A stretch of DNA of 38,893 nucleotides from the NCBI RefSeq assembly GCF_010692325.1, contig NZ_JAAHHW010000063.1, positions 1 to 38,893 of the forward strand, written 5' to 3'. The notes under the pieces were generated by a model. It saw nothing but the letters and a program-made list of their open reading frames with translations, was not told where the DNA came from and ran no database searches. Both the position numbers and the translations under genes were made by a program. The DNA comes from Moorena sp. SIO3I8 (lineage in GTDB: Bacteria; Cyanobacteriota; Cyanobacteriia; Cyanobacteriales; Coleofasciculaceae). This document shows positions 23,843 through 31,461 of this stretch, one piece after another (the stretch's first letter is position 1; each line of letters starts with the position of its first letter).

Positions 23843-24745
23843 TTGTCAAAACTGGGATACACCATTTCCATAGTCAATATGAAAGGCGGTGTTGGCAAGA
23901 CTACCACCACCGTCAACCTTGCTACCTGTCTTGCCAAAGATTATGGCATGCGAGTATTAATCGTTGATCTCGATACCCAGATTAATGCTACCCTAAGCCT
24001 GATGCCTCCAGTCCAATTTGCTAAACTCAAGAAGGAAGACCGAACCTTAAAAAAAATAATTAATCAAGTCATTCAGTCACCCACTCAGGCATATATTCCC
24101 ATTGAACAAGCGATTCAGCGCAATATTTGTCGAGTCGATGGACTAGATTTATTGCCAGGGGATATCGAAACCTACAATGATTTTCTATTGGCTGCATTGC
24201 TGTTTTCTCAGTCAAAGGATAATCCCCAAGAGTTTGAAAACAACTGGAATCAGCTAGAGAATTATTTAATTAAGCGTGCCCTTGAGCCAGTTCAACAAAC
24301 CTACGATTTTATTCTATTGGATTTCCCTCCAAGTGAGAATATTATCACTCGTAGTGGAATTATTGCTAGTGATTTTTATATCATTCCTGCCAAACCTGAA
24401 CCCTTATCAGTGGTTGGGATTGGCATCCTGGAAGAAGGTCAGATCAAAAAGCTCGTACAAAGCGATCGCTCTGGCATAACCCTGATTGGGATTCTGTTTT
24501 TCTCCCTTGGTCACGCCACCAATATGGCTACACAAGTCAAGAACCGATTGACCGATAATTTTGGGAAAGACAAAATTTTTAGTATAGAAATTCCCAGGAA
24601 TGTTGCGGTTGCCAAAGCCGTGGATGAGTTTCGACCGGTAGTCATCAATGAACCCCAAGCAACTGGAGCCAAAGCCTTTACTGAATTCACGGCAGAATTT
24701 ATCCAAAAATTATCAAGTATTATAACAAATAAATCTAAGAACTAG
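23843..24745 (+). CDS. ParA family ATPase (divergent pair, right member)
   Basis: A 300-residue ParA-type ATPase, clearly a different lineage from its neighbour. ISIVNMKGGVGKTTTTVNLA (residues 9-28) contains the deviant Walker A; VLIVDLDTQINATLSL and FILLDFPPSENI follow. The C-terminal ARNVAVAKAVDEF-like segment (IPRNVAVAKAVDEFRPV) is typical of plasmid/chromosome ParA. The start must be the TTG at 23843: the next ATG would remove the first strand before Walker A, and no ATG or GTG lies between the TTG and the upstream in-frame stop. There is no visible Shine-Dalgarno. Cargo and partner are unknown. Confidence 0.87.
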   Translation: MSKLGYTISIVNMKGGVGKTTTTVNLATCLAKDYGMRVLIVDLDTQINATLSLMPPVQFAKLKKEDRTLKKIINQVIQSPTQAYIPIEQAIQRNICRVDGLDLLPGDIETYNDFLLAALLFSQSKDNPQEFENNWNQLENYLIKRALEPVQQTYDFILLDFPPSENIITRSGIIASDFYIIPAKPEPLSVVGIGILEEGQIKKLVQSDRSGITLIGILFFSLGHATNMATQVKNRLTDNFGKDKIFSIEIPRNVAVAKAVDEFRPVVINEPQATGAKAFTEFTAEFIQKLSSIITNKSKN

Positions 24746-24757
24746 TTGAGCAGAAGG

Positions 24758-24942
24758 GTGGAATCGGGAATCGGGAATCGGGAATCGGGAATCGGGAATC
24801 GGGGTAAGAGTGTGGGGAGAGGAGGGAAGACGTATTTTTCGATTATTTTAGTATACAGCGCTTTTCATAACTATAAGCTACATAGGTTTTTTCCCAGATC
24901 CGCTGTTCCCAGATCCGCTGTTCCCAGATCCGCTGTTCCCTA
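24758..24942. repeat. GGGAATC array and three 15-mers downstream of the ParA gene
   Basis: Five or six GGGAATC units (24758-24804) are followed by three tandem TTCCCAGATCCGCTG units (about 24892-24936). The rest of the 298-bp gap to the TspO-like gene shows no gene; AGGAG at 25026-25030 and AAGG at 25032-25035 precede that gene's ATG. Confidence 0.85.
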
Positions 24943-25043
24943 AAACCGAGGAATCTGTCCCTCATACCCTTTAAAACCGCTATATTCAAGACATTTTTGC
25001 TCATTTTTGAGGAAATTGGGAATTTAGGAGCAAGGCCAAAATC

Positions 25044-25520
25044 ATGATTAAATCTTGGATGGTAATTGGACTGGTAACCCTGCTAGTAGCATTTGCTGGT
25101 AACTTAATCACCACACCCGAAGGAGTCAGATGGTTCTATCGCCTACGTCGTCCGCGATGGCTCACCTTCGAGAGAGCAATTCCCCTGATCTGGATAACTA
25201 TCTTTATTTGCGGTGCTTGGTCAGCGTATATAGTTTGGGAAAATGACCCAGGTAGCCGAAGCACCTGGTTGCTGATGGGTTTATATCTACTACTAGAAAT
25301 CATCACCATCGCTTATACACCCGTGATGTTCCTATTTCGTAGCCTCACAGTTGGCACCATTATTGGTGGCACAGGTGCCTTATTAAGTCTTATCCTGGCT
25401 TTACTGATTTATCCCGTATCTATCGTGGCGTTTTTGTTGCTACTTCCCTACATACTTTGGAGTCCGATTGGGACCTACACTACCTGGCAAATGAGGCGAC
25501 TTAATCCAGGAGCAGCCTAA
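25044..25520 (+). CDS. TspO/MBR-related membrane protein
   Basis: A 158-residue protein with about five transmembrane helices, the TspO topology. GNLITTPEGVRWFYRLRRPR followed by WLTFERAIPLIWITIF matches the Trp/Pro-rich loop after helix 1, and YILWSPIGTYTTWQMRRLNP matches the C-terminal helix. TspO proteins bind tetrapyrroles or other hydrophobic ligands and act in stress signalling. Canonical TspO loops have W-P-P; here the loop is divergent, so I call it TspO-related rather than tspO. AAGG lies 8 nt before the ATG. Confidence 0.75.
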   Translation: MIKSWMVIGLVTLLVAFAGNLITTPEGVRWFYRLRRPRWLTFERAIPLIWITIFICGAWSAYIVWENDPGSRSTWLLMGLYLLLEIITIAYTPVMFLFRSLTVGTIIGGTGALLSLILALLIYPVSIVAFLLLLPYILWSPIGTYTTWQMRRLNPGAA

Positions 25521-25591
25521 TTTTTGGCGTTGCTTAATAATGGAATGATTTTAAGCGTTTTTAGGTGCGCTTGACCTAGGCACATCAGGCG

Positions 25592-25643
25592 TGGAACTGG
25601 CATCTTGCCAGTTTCAATATATTTTCGGGCGGGCAGGATGCCC
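25592..25643. repeat. two GGCA-NNN-TGCC hairpins
   Basis: AACTGGCA-TCT-TGCCAGTT (25595-25613), preceded by GTGG, is the inverted counterpart of the 19209 hairpin with a compensated G:C to T:A change. GGGCA-GGA-TGCCC follows at 25631-25643. They lie between two converging genes and may serve as 3' ends. Confidence 0.7.
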
Positions 25644-25698
25644 ACTCTACTCCTATTCATCGCTTGATTCACCAACGCCTAATTTTTTTTACCAGAAA

Positions 25699-26418
25699 TT
25701 AGTAATCATCTGTGCCATAAACAGTTTTCCCATCAGGCATAACCGCAAATTGTAAATCAGCACCTTTTAGATTAGTACCCTTCAATACCGCATCTTGCAA
25801 ATTGGCGTAACGCAAATTAGCTTTATAAAGGTTGGCACTAGTTAGATTAGCCTCCCTCAAAATTGCACCATAAATACTAGCATGACTCAAGTCAGCATGC
25901 TCCATATTGGCACCAGTCAAGTCAGCTTCTCGAAGCTCAGTACGATTAAGAATAGCAGCACTTAAATCAGCATTAGCCAATCGGATATTGAGCAGATTAG
26001 CATCACTGAGATCAGCACCTTTCAAGTTAGTATCTTTAAAATCAGCGCCATCTAAGTCAGCAGAGGTTAACTTCGCATTTTCCAAACGAGCACCAATCAC
26101 TTTAGCATCTTTGAGTTTAGCCTTCTCTAGGTTACTATCGGATAAGTTAGCTTGGCTAAAGTCAGCTCTGCTAAAGTCAACTCCACTTAAGTCAACTCCA
26201 CTCAAATCAAAACCCATGAGATCACACTCTACACAGGTCTTAGTTTTTAAGATTAATTCAAGCTTTTTTGTCTTGGCTTGTTGATGTTGAATGGTCTTAC
26301 TGGAGTTATCATTAGTTTTTAGGGATATGCTGACCGGTTGCGCAGATGATAGATGAAGAGCAATTGCTATAGTTACCCCTAAGATAGCAGCAATGATTAA
26401 AGATAGCTTAATGTTCAT
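25699..26418 (-). CDS. pentapeptide-repeat protein with N-terminal membrane anchor or signal
   Basis: A 239-residue protein from the ATG at 26418 (an in-frame TTG lies two codons upstream). The first ~30 residues (LSLIIAAILGVTIAIALHL) are a signal peptide or anchor. From about residue 70 the protein is a run of A(D/N)LxX pentapeptides (LSGVDLSGVDFSRADFSQAN and onward, over 25 units), predicting a right-handed square beta-helix. The export sequence places the helix in the thylakoid lumen or periplasm, as for several cyanobacterial members. A Cys pair (TCVECD) just before the repeats could form a disulfide. Partner unknown. Confidence 0.9.
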   Translation of the reverse strand: MNIKLSLIIAAILGVTIAIALHLSSAQPVSISLKTNDNSSKTIQHQQAKTKKLELILKTKTCVECDLMGFDLSGVDLSGVDFSRADFSQANLSDSNLEKAKLKDAKVIGARLENAKLTSADLDGADFKDTNLKGADLSDANLLNIRLANADLSAAILNRTELREADLTGANMEHADLSHASIYGAILREANLTSANLYKANLRYANLQDAVLKGTNLKGADLQFAVMPDGKTVYGTDDY

Positions 26419-26839
26419 AAACAAAAGCTTGCCCAGATTGACCCGAGAGTAGAAGCTCTACTGAGATAGATATAATATATTATTAGCCATACCGCAAAAA
26501 AAGTTTAAAGTTTTGTGTATAACAATAGCAGCTGTTTGCTGTAGTAAGAGGAGAGGCTTTGCCATAAGGGAGCGATAATAGAGCTAGTTTCCCGTTTGGT
26601 TGTTATCCCCCCTATGCTCCCTGGGTAGACTATAGGGTGTAGCCTAGAAAAAAAATAGTTACTTAAAAAATTTCTTTAATTATAGCATGACATGGCACGA
26701 GAGCGTAAAAATTGTAATCAGGCTATGCTGCTAAAAGCTGCCATTATAGATTACAGCGTGGCCAACTAGATGGCAGTTAGATTAAATCTTAAAAGTTACC
26801 CACCAAAGCGCGGAATTTAAGGATTAAGGAAGTTCCATT
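26419..26839. other. 421-bp divergent intergenic region
   Basis: Separates the start codons of the pentapeptide-repeat gene and the PP2C gene, so it should hold both promoters. It contains AGTAGA-AGC-TCTACT (about 26450-26464), an AT-rich TATAATATATTATT stretch (26470-26483) and an A/T-rich run near 26650-26690. I see no gene and none of the window's heptamer arrays. Confidence 0.5.
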
Positions 26840-29161
26840 ATGTTAGTTTGTCCCCAGTGTCAGTTCGAGAACCCAAATACCAACAAGTTTTGTCAACGAT
26901 GTGGAACTTCCCTAACCGATAAAACTTGTCATGAATGCGCTAGCCAAGTGCCCCTAAATGCTGAAACTTGTCACAACTGCGGTGCGTTCACAGGAACGGT
27001 TTGGAGGGCAATTATTTCTAAGCAGCAAAATTCGGCAACCTCCCCGCAGTATTCTCCTCAAACCCCAGTTGAGGTGTCAGAGTCCTCAACTGATCAGGCT
27101 ACGGCAGTAGCGGTGTCGCAACCAGAGTCTGACCAGACCGAGAGGGAACTAACCCAGCCAGCATCATTCCTAGAAACAAGACAAGAGTGGCTAACGGAAT
27201 CGGATACTATACTAACAGAGCCAGGGGATGATGGCACCTTGTCCCAAGCATCAACAGTCAACGCTGATGAAGCATCGATAAACAACAGAGGTGGCTGTGA
27301 TCAAGTGGAACTAGAATCTGGAGAGGAGCCATTACTAGAGATTAGCCCAATACAGAAGAAACCTCAATCTACTGAAGCTTCCACCTGGTCAATTCTTAAT
27401 CTCGAAAACCCAACTTCAGAAACAGCAACAATTGTCTATCTAGACCAAGGTAAGCGTTACAGAGTACTAGAACCTGAGAAACTCTCTCAGATAGGGGAAA
27501 GTAAGACAACAGACCATAGTATCTTTGTCACAGTTTTGGACTGCCAACCGTTACAAAAGTCTCCCCTAGAAACCCTGATTAATCAAACAAAATTGTCTCC
27601 AGAGAAATTCGATATATCGACAACCCAAGAGCAGCCAAAACCTTCCTCGAAAGAAAACGTAGACGTTTGGAAAGTCCTAGATATCCCACAGAGTGCTAAA
27701 CCCTATTTGGCTCTCAAGGACTTATGTTATCCTAGTGTGCCAGAAATTCATGATGTTTGGCAGCAAAATGGTAAGGCGATAATCCTGCTAGAAAACCGTT
27801 CAGAATGGCAGTTACTGAGTAAGTTGTGGGGGTCAGAAGAGTTTTCTAAACTGCAAATCCTATACTGGCTCGATGAAATGGCAAAGCTTTGGCAAGCTCT
27901 AGAGCCTTGGCATTGTCGTCAGAGTCTGTTGGAACTGACGAATCTCCGGGTGGATGAAGACCAAGCACTAGGTTTGGAGCGTCTATATCCGGATATGGAG
28001 GAAAATCCGCTAACCTTAGAGGATTTGGGACAACTGTGGCAACGATTATTTAACGAGTCCCAGCGAACCCAATTTACCTCCTTGTCAACGGTTGTCCGGC
28101 AGTTGTGTACTAAGGAAATTGAAACCATTGAGGAATTGCGATCGCATCTGCAAGGGATTGCTGACGAACAAGAATCTGACCCATACGAATCCGGTATGGA
28201 ATTAACTGAGGCTGTACTCTCAGAAATGGCAACGGCAGACACTGAACCTCCTGATAGCCAGGAATTATTGTCTGATCTACCAGGAAAAGAGCAACAAGGG
28301 GATGACATGCCAACGGTACTGTTGCCAATGAGCTTGCAGAGTCTCGATGATCTCGGTAGTACAGATATTGGTCATCAAAGAGATCATAATGAGGATTGTT
28401 TTGGCATCGAGACCCAACTCAAAAAGCAGGAAAATCCCATTGGTCGAACTATACAAGCTCGTGGTTTATATATTCTCTGCGATGGCATGGGAGGGCATGC
28501 GGCTGGGGAAGTAGCCAGTTCTATGGCAGTAGAGGTACTCCAGAATTACTTTAAACAAAATTGGCAAGACGAGTTTCCCACAGAAGATAGTCTCAGGAAA
28601 TCGGTATATGTAACAAATCAAGCGATTTTCGATATCAACCAACAAAATGCTCGCTCTGGCAGCGGTCGCATGGGTACGACTCTAGTCATGATGTTGATTC
28701 AAAATACCAAGGTAGGGATTGTCCATGTCGGAGATAGTCGGGTCTATCGTCTAACTCGCAAACGGGGCTTAGAGCAAATCACTATAGACCACGAGGTGGG
28801 TCAACGAGAAATCCAGCACGGAGTAGATCCAGAGCTGGCTTACTCTCGCCCTGATGCCTATCAACTAACTCAAGCCCTTGGACCGCGCAGTGAGCAATTC
28901 CTAAATCCGGATGTGCAATTCATAGATATCGCAGAAGATACTATATTCTTACTTTGTTCTGATGGTTTGTCAGATAATGACCTGTTGGAAAATCACTGGC
29001 AAACTCACTTAGCGCCTTTACTAAGTTCCCGAGCTAGCCTCGATCAGGGTCTGGCTAACTTGATTGAGCTGGCAAATGAGCATAATGGTCACGACAACAT
29101 TACACTAATCCTAGTTCGGGTGAAGGTGCGACCAAACTTGGCTCAACCAAAATTACATTAG
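26840..29161 (+). CDS. zinc-ribbon / kinase-like / PP2C-type protein phosphatase
   Basis: A 773-residue protein with AAGGA 9 nt before the ATG. It starts with two zinc ribbons (CPQCQFENPNTNKFCQRCG and CHECASQVPLNAETCHNCG), then a long acidic linker. Residues about 275-450 resemble a degraded kinase: ILLENRSEWQLLSKLW, HCRQSLLELTNLRVDEDQAL where an active kinase has HRDxKPxN, and TIEELRSHLQ like the last kinase helix. No HRD or DFG is present. Residues about 510-765 are a complete PP2C phosphatase (STDIGHQRDHNEDCF, LCDGMGGHAAGEVASS, HVGDSRVYRL, LLCSDGLSDN, GHDNITLI), with all metal-binding aspartates visible. It should dephosphorylate Ser/Thr residues. The FHA kinase gene follows, suggesting a matched pair. 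Confidence 0.93.
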   Translation: MLVCPQCQFENPNTNKFCQRCGTSLTDKTCHECASQVPLNAETCHNCGAFTGTVWRAIISKQQNSATSPQYSPQTPVEVSESSTDQATAVAVSQPESDQTERELTQPASFLETRQEWLTESDTILTEPGDDGTLSQASTVNADEASINNRGGCDQVELESGEEPLLEISPIQKKPQSTEASTWSILNLENPTSETATIVYLDQGKRYRVLEPEKLSQIGESKTTDHSIFVTVLDCQPLQKSPLETLINQTKLSPEKFDISTTQEQPKPSSKENVDVWKVLDIPQSAKPYLALKDLCYPSVPEIHDVWQQNGKAIILLENRSEWQLLSKLWGSEEFSKLQILYWLDEMAKLWQALEPWHCRQSLLELTNLRVDEDQALGLERLYPDMEENPLTLEDLGQLWQRLFNESQRTQFTSLSTVVRQLCTKEIETIEELRSHLQGIADEQESDPYESGMELTEAVLSEMATADTEPPDSQELLSDLPGKEQQGDDMPTVLLPMSLQSLDDLGSTDIGHQRDHNEDCFGIETQLKKQENPIGRTIQARGLYILCDGMGGHAAGEVASSMAVEVLQNYFKQNWQDEFPTEDSLRKSVYVTNQAIFDINQQNARSGSGRMGTTLVMMLIQNTKVGIVHVGDSRVYRLTRKRGLEQITIDHEVGQREIQHGVDPELAYSRPDAYQLTQALGPRSEQFLNPDVQFIDIAEDTIFLLCSDGLSDNDLLENHWQTHLAPLLSSRASLDQGLANLIELANEHNGHDNITLILVRVKVRPNLAQPKLH

Positions 29162-29353
29162 GTGATTAGTTGTATGTGATTAGTCATTAGTTGTATGTGA
29201 TTAGTCATTAGGTGATTAGTTGTATGTGATTAGTAGCTGCCAGTAGATTCTGGTTAGTCACTTTGGACAAAGGATAAAACCGACAAAGGATAAAACCGAC
29301 AAAGGATAAAACCGACAAAGGATAAAACCCACAAAGGACTTTGGACAAAGGAC
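29161..29353 (+). repeat. ATTAGT units and 16-mer AAAGGATAAAACCGAC array
   Basis: GTGATTAGTTGTAT-type units (29161-29235) are followed by four tandem 16-mers (about 29274-29336) each carrying AAAGGA. The final AAAGGA (29347-29352) lies 9 nt before the kinase ATG and is its probable ribosome-binding site, so the array extends into the translation signal. Confidence 0.85.
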
Positions 29354-29361
29354 AACTGACT

Positions 29362-30585
29362 ATGGTCACACTGACCCTATTAGATCCGTTAAGCCCCACT
29401 CCAGTGCAGCAGTGGAGCTTTCAGAGCAAATCTACGATTCGCATTGGTCGTGCTCCTGATAATGATGTGATTGTCGATGACCCGATCGTGTCACGACATC
29501 ACCTGGAACTCAGGGCTAGTGCTTCCCCATCGGGTCCGATGTGGCAGTTGGTCAATCAGGGTGCCAATGGCACCTTCCTCAATGGTGTCTTGGTTTCCCA
29601 GGGGGTGCTGCCGGAAAAGGCTCTGATTCAGCTAGCCCAGAAAGGTCCGAGGCTGGAATTCCAAGTTCAAACCCAGCAACTACCTTCCCTAGCACCCAAG
29701 CCCTTGACTGAGACTACTAAGCCATGCCAACACCAAGGCAATGCACCAGGCAATTTGTTCTGTATTCACTGTGGTCAACCCTTGGTGCCAGTCGAGGGAG
29801 TCATTCGCAACTACCATGTTTTGCGGACATTGGGACAGGGGGGAATGGGAACCACTTATCTTGCCTGGGACAAAGTTAACAGCAAGGATGGATACCCACT
29901 CCTACTAGTACTGAAGGAAATGAATGCTGACATGGCTCAAATTTCCAAGGCTCAAGAACTGTTTGAACGAGAGGCTCGCACCCTGAAAACCCTGAATCAT
30001 CCCGGAATTCCGCAGTATTACGACTTTTTTGTGGAAGGGGGGAAAAAATACTTAGCAATGGCTCTGATCCACGGTGAAGATTTAGAAAAACGTGTCTTGA
30101 GCACTGGACCAGTCACCTTGCCCCAGGCAGTAGAGTGGATGATTCAGACTTGCGATATCTTAGACTACATCCACGACCGCCAGCCGCCTCTAATCCACCG
30201 AGACGTTAAGCCCGCGAATTTGATGGTGCGCCATCGAGATAACCGAATTGTGATGTTGGATTTCGGTGCTGTTAAAGAAATTGGCACAATACCAGGCACA
30301 CGGATTGGTGCCGAGGGATATAGTGCTCCTGAACAAGACCGAGGTCAGCCTTGCACTCAATCGGATCTTTACGCCATTGGCCCAACTCTAATATTTCTGC
30401 TCACCGGGGAAGCTCCTCTAAAGTATTATCAAAGGCGTAGTTCAGGATATCGGTTTGATGTATCAGGCGTTCCCACTGTTACTCCCCAATTAAGGCAAGT
30501 AATTGAGCGGGTTTGCCAACCAAGAGCTTGCGATCGCTACCAAACGGCAAAAGAGCTGATCCAGGCTTTGGTTGCTTGTATTTAG
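29362..30585 (+). CDS. FHA domain / zinc-ribbon serine/threonine protein kinase
   Basis: A 407-residue protein from the ATG at 29362; an in-frame TTG at 29341 falls in repeat DNA. The FHA domain is residues about 1-100, with the phosphothreonine-binding set IGR (28-30), SRHH (44-47) and NGTFLNG (69-75). A single zinc ribbon (CQHQGNAPGNLFCIHCG, 122-138) resembles those of the upstream phosphatase. The kinase domain covers about 150-405: LGQGGMG (157-163), Lys185, HRDVKPAN (279-286) and DFG (300-302), so it should be active. No transmembrane segment is seen; it is cytosolic. It could phosphorylate and bind its own targets, with the adjacent PP2C removing the phosphate. Confidence 0.94.
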   Translation: MVTLTLLDPLSPTPVQQWSFQSKSTIRIGRAPDNDVIVDDPIVSRHHLELRASASPSGPMWQLVNQGANGTFLNGVLVSQGVLPEKALIQLAQKGPRLEFQVQTQQLPSLAPKPLTETTKPCQHQGNAPGNLFCIHCGQPLVPVEGVIRNYHVLRTLGQGGMGTTYLAWDKVNSKDGYPLLLVLKEMNADMAQISKAQELFEREARTLKTLNHPGIPQYYDFFVEGGKKYLAMALIHGEDLEKRVLSTGPVTLPQAVEWMIQTCDILDYIHDRQPPLIHRDVKPANLMVRHRDNRIVMLDFGAVKEIGTIPGTRIGAEGYSAPEQDRGQPCTQSDLYAIGPTLIFLLTGEAPLKYYQRRSSGYRFDVSGVPTVTPQLRQVIERVCQPRACDRYQTAKELIQALVACI

Positions 30586-30967
30586 GAGTCGGCGTCTTAG
30601 AATATGAGCAGAAATTTCACGGCCAGAATTTGGCGATCCCTAGTGATTAGGATAAGGGGGGGCAAGGGAATCAAGAAAGGATATACTAACCCTACCCGCG
30701 CTGTATCCTCATCCATAGCCAAGCTCCACCGATTGAAGCGTGGACACCAAACGGGAGCGAAACAAGTCAGATCAAGTCCGGTTAATTACTTCTAAAAATG
30801 GTTGATCCCCGTTGATCGCCTTTTGTCAATTGTCAATTTTCTATTGTTAATAGCAAATTGTTAATAGCAAATTGACCACTGACAAGTTTTAATTGTCAAT
30901 TTTATGTCAATTTTCATTCTTACGAACAACAGAGATCGATAAGTACTTAACCTGACACTGGATCAGA
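30586..30967. other. 382-bp gap after the kinase gene
   Basis: A 63-codon open frame (30604-30795) has no ribosome site or recognisable match and I do not call it. ATCAAGTCCGGTT (30771-30783) has its inverse at 34546-34558. ATTGTTAATAGCAA occurs twice in tandem (30843-30870), flanked by TTGTCAATT motifs. The GCs of the first half resemble old mobile DNA, but I cannot name an element. Confidence 0.45.
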
Positions 30968-31186
30968 TCATTCTTCGTCCCAGGCTTCCACAGCTAGTAA
31001 GTCACTGATCGGGTCTTGCATGGTAAACCCGAATTCAGTCAGTTCCTGTTTCCAGTGGGACCATTTGTCCCCATAGAGCAGGGCAATTTTCCAAAGGCTG
31101 TCACTGGGTTTAATAATATTGGATTCCGCCAGTGAACGCACATGGCGTTGCAACTTCACCATGGGGTGAGTAACTGTTTGAGTCAT
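30968..31186 (-). CDS. small DUF4327-like protein
   Basis: A 72-residue protein. Its arrangement VKLQRHVRSLAESNIIKPSD, then KWSHWKQELTEFGFTMQDPI and SDLLAVEAWDEE parallels DUF4327, a small cyanobacterial family of unknown function (a helical R-x-L segment, a central W/C-rich patch, and a D-L-L/V...W-D/N-E/D end). The match is from memory and the central region is divergent. The gene stands alone, divergent from the S9 peptidase, and is probably soluble. Confidence 0.65.
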   Translation of the reverse strand: MTQTVTHPMVKLQRHVRSLAESNIIKPSDSLWKIALLYGDKWSHWKQELTEFGFTMQDPISDLLAVEAWDEE

Positions 31187-31461
31187 ACTCTAAAATCTCT
31201 AAATCAATTCTGTTGTTGGATTGGCTTTTGCTAATACCTGAACTACAATGCTTCCCCTTTGCGTTAATGCGCCGATCTGTAGAGTTTTGTACGGCAAGGA
31301 AGCCCCTCTATACTCTTTTAGCGCAATCGGATGCATTTAAGCAAGCCCGATTTGGGTAAATGTACGGGAATCCCTACTTTAACGCTAACCATGGACACGT
31401 AGTCAGGTTATGATAGTAGATAGAGCCCAAGCAAGTTAGAGGCAATTACAGCAGTTTTTCC

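Noticed and set aside
23823-23860. TTGACA on the minus strand as -35 box for the left ParA gene
   Set aside because: It lies about 20 nt from the start codon, so transcription would begin inside the coding sequence.
30604-30795. 63-codon frame after the FHA kinase, possibly a transposase remnant
   Set aside because: No recognisable motif or ribosome site; a transposase origin could not be supported from the sequence.
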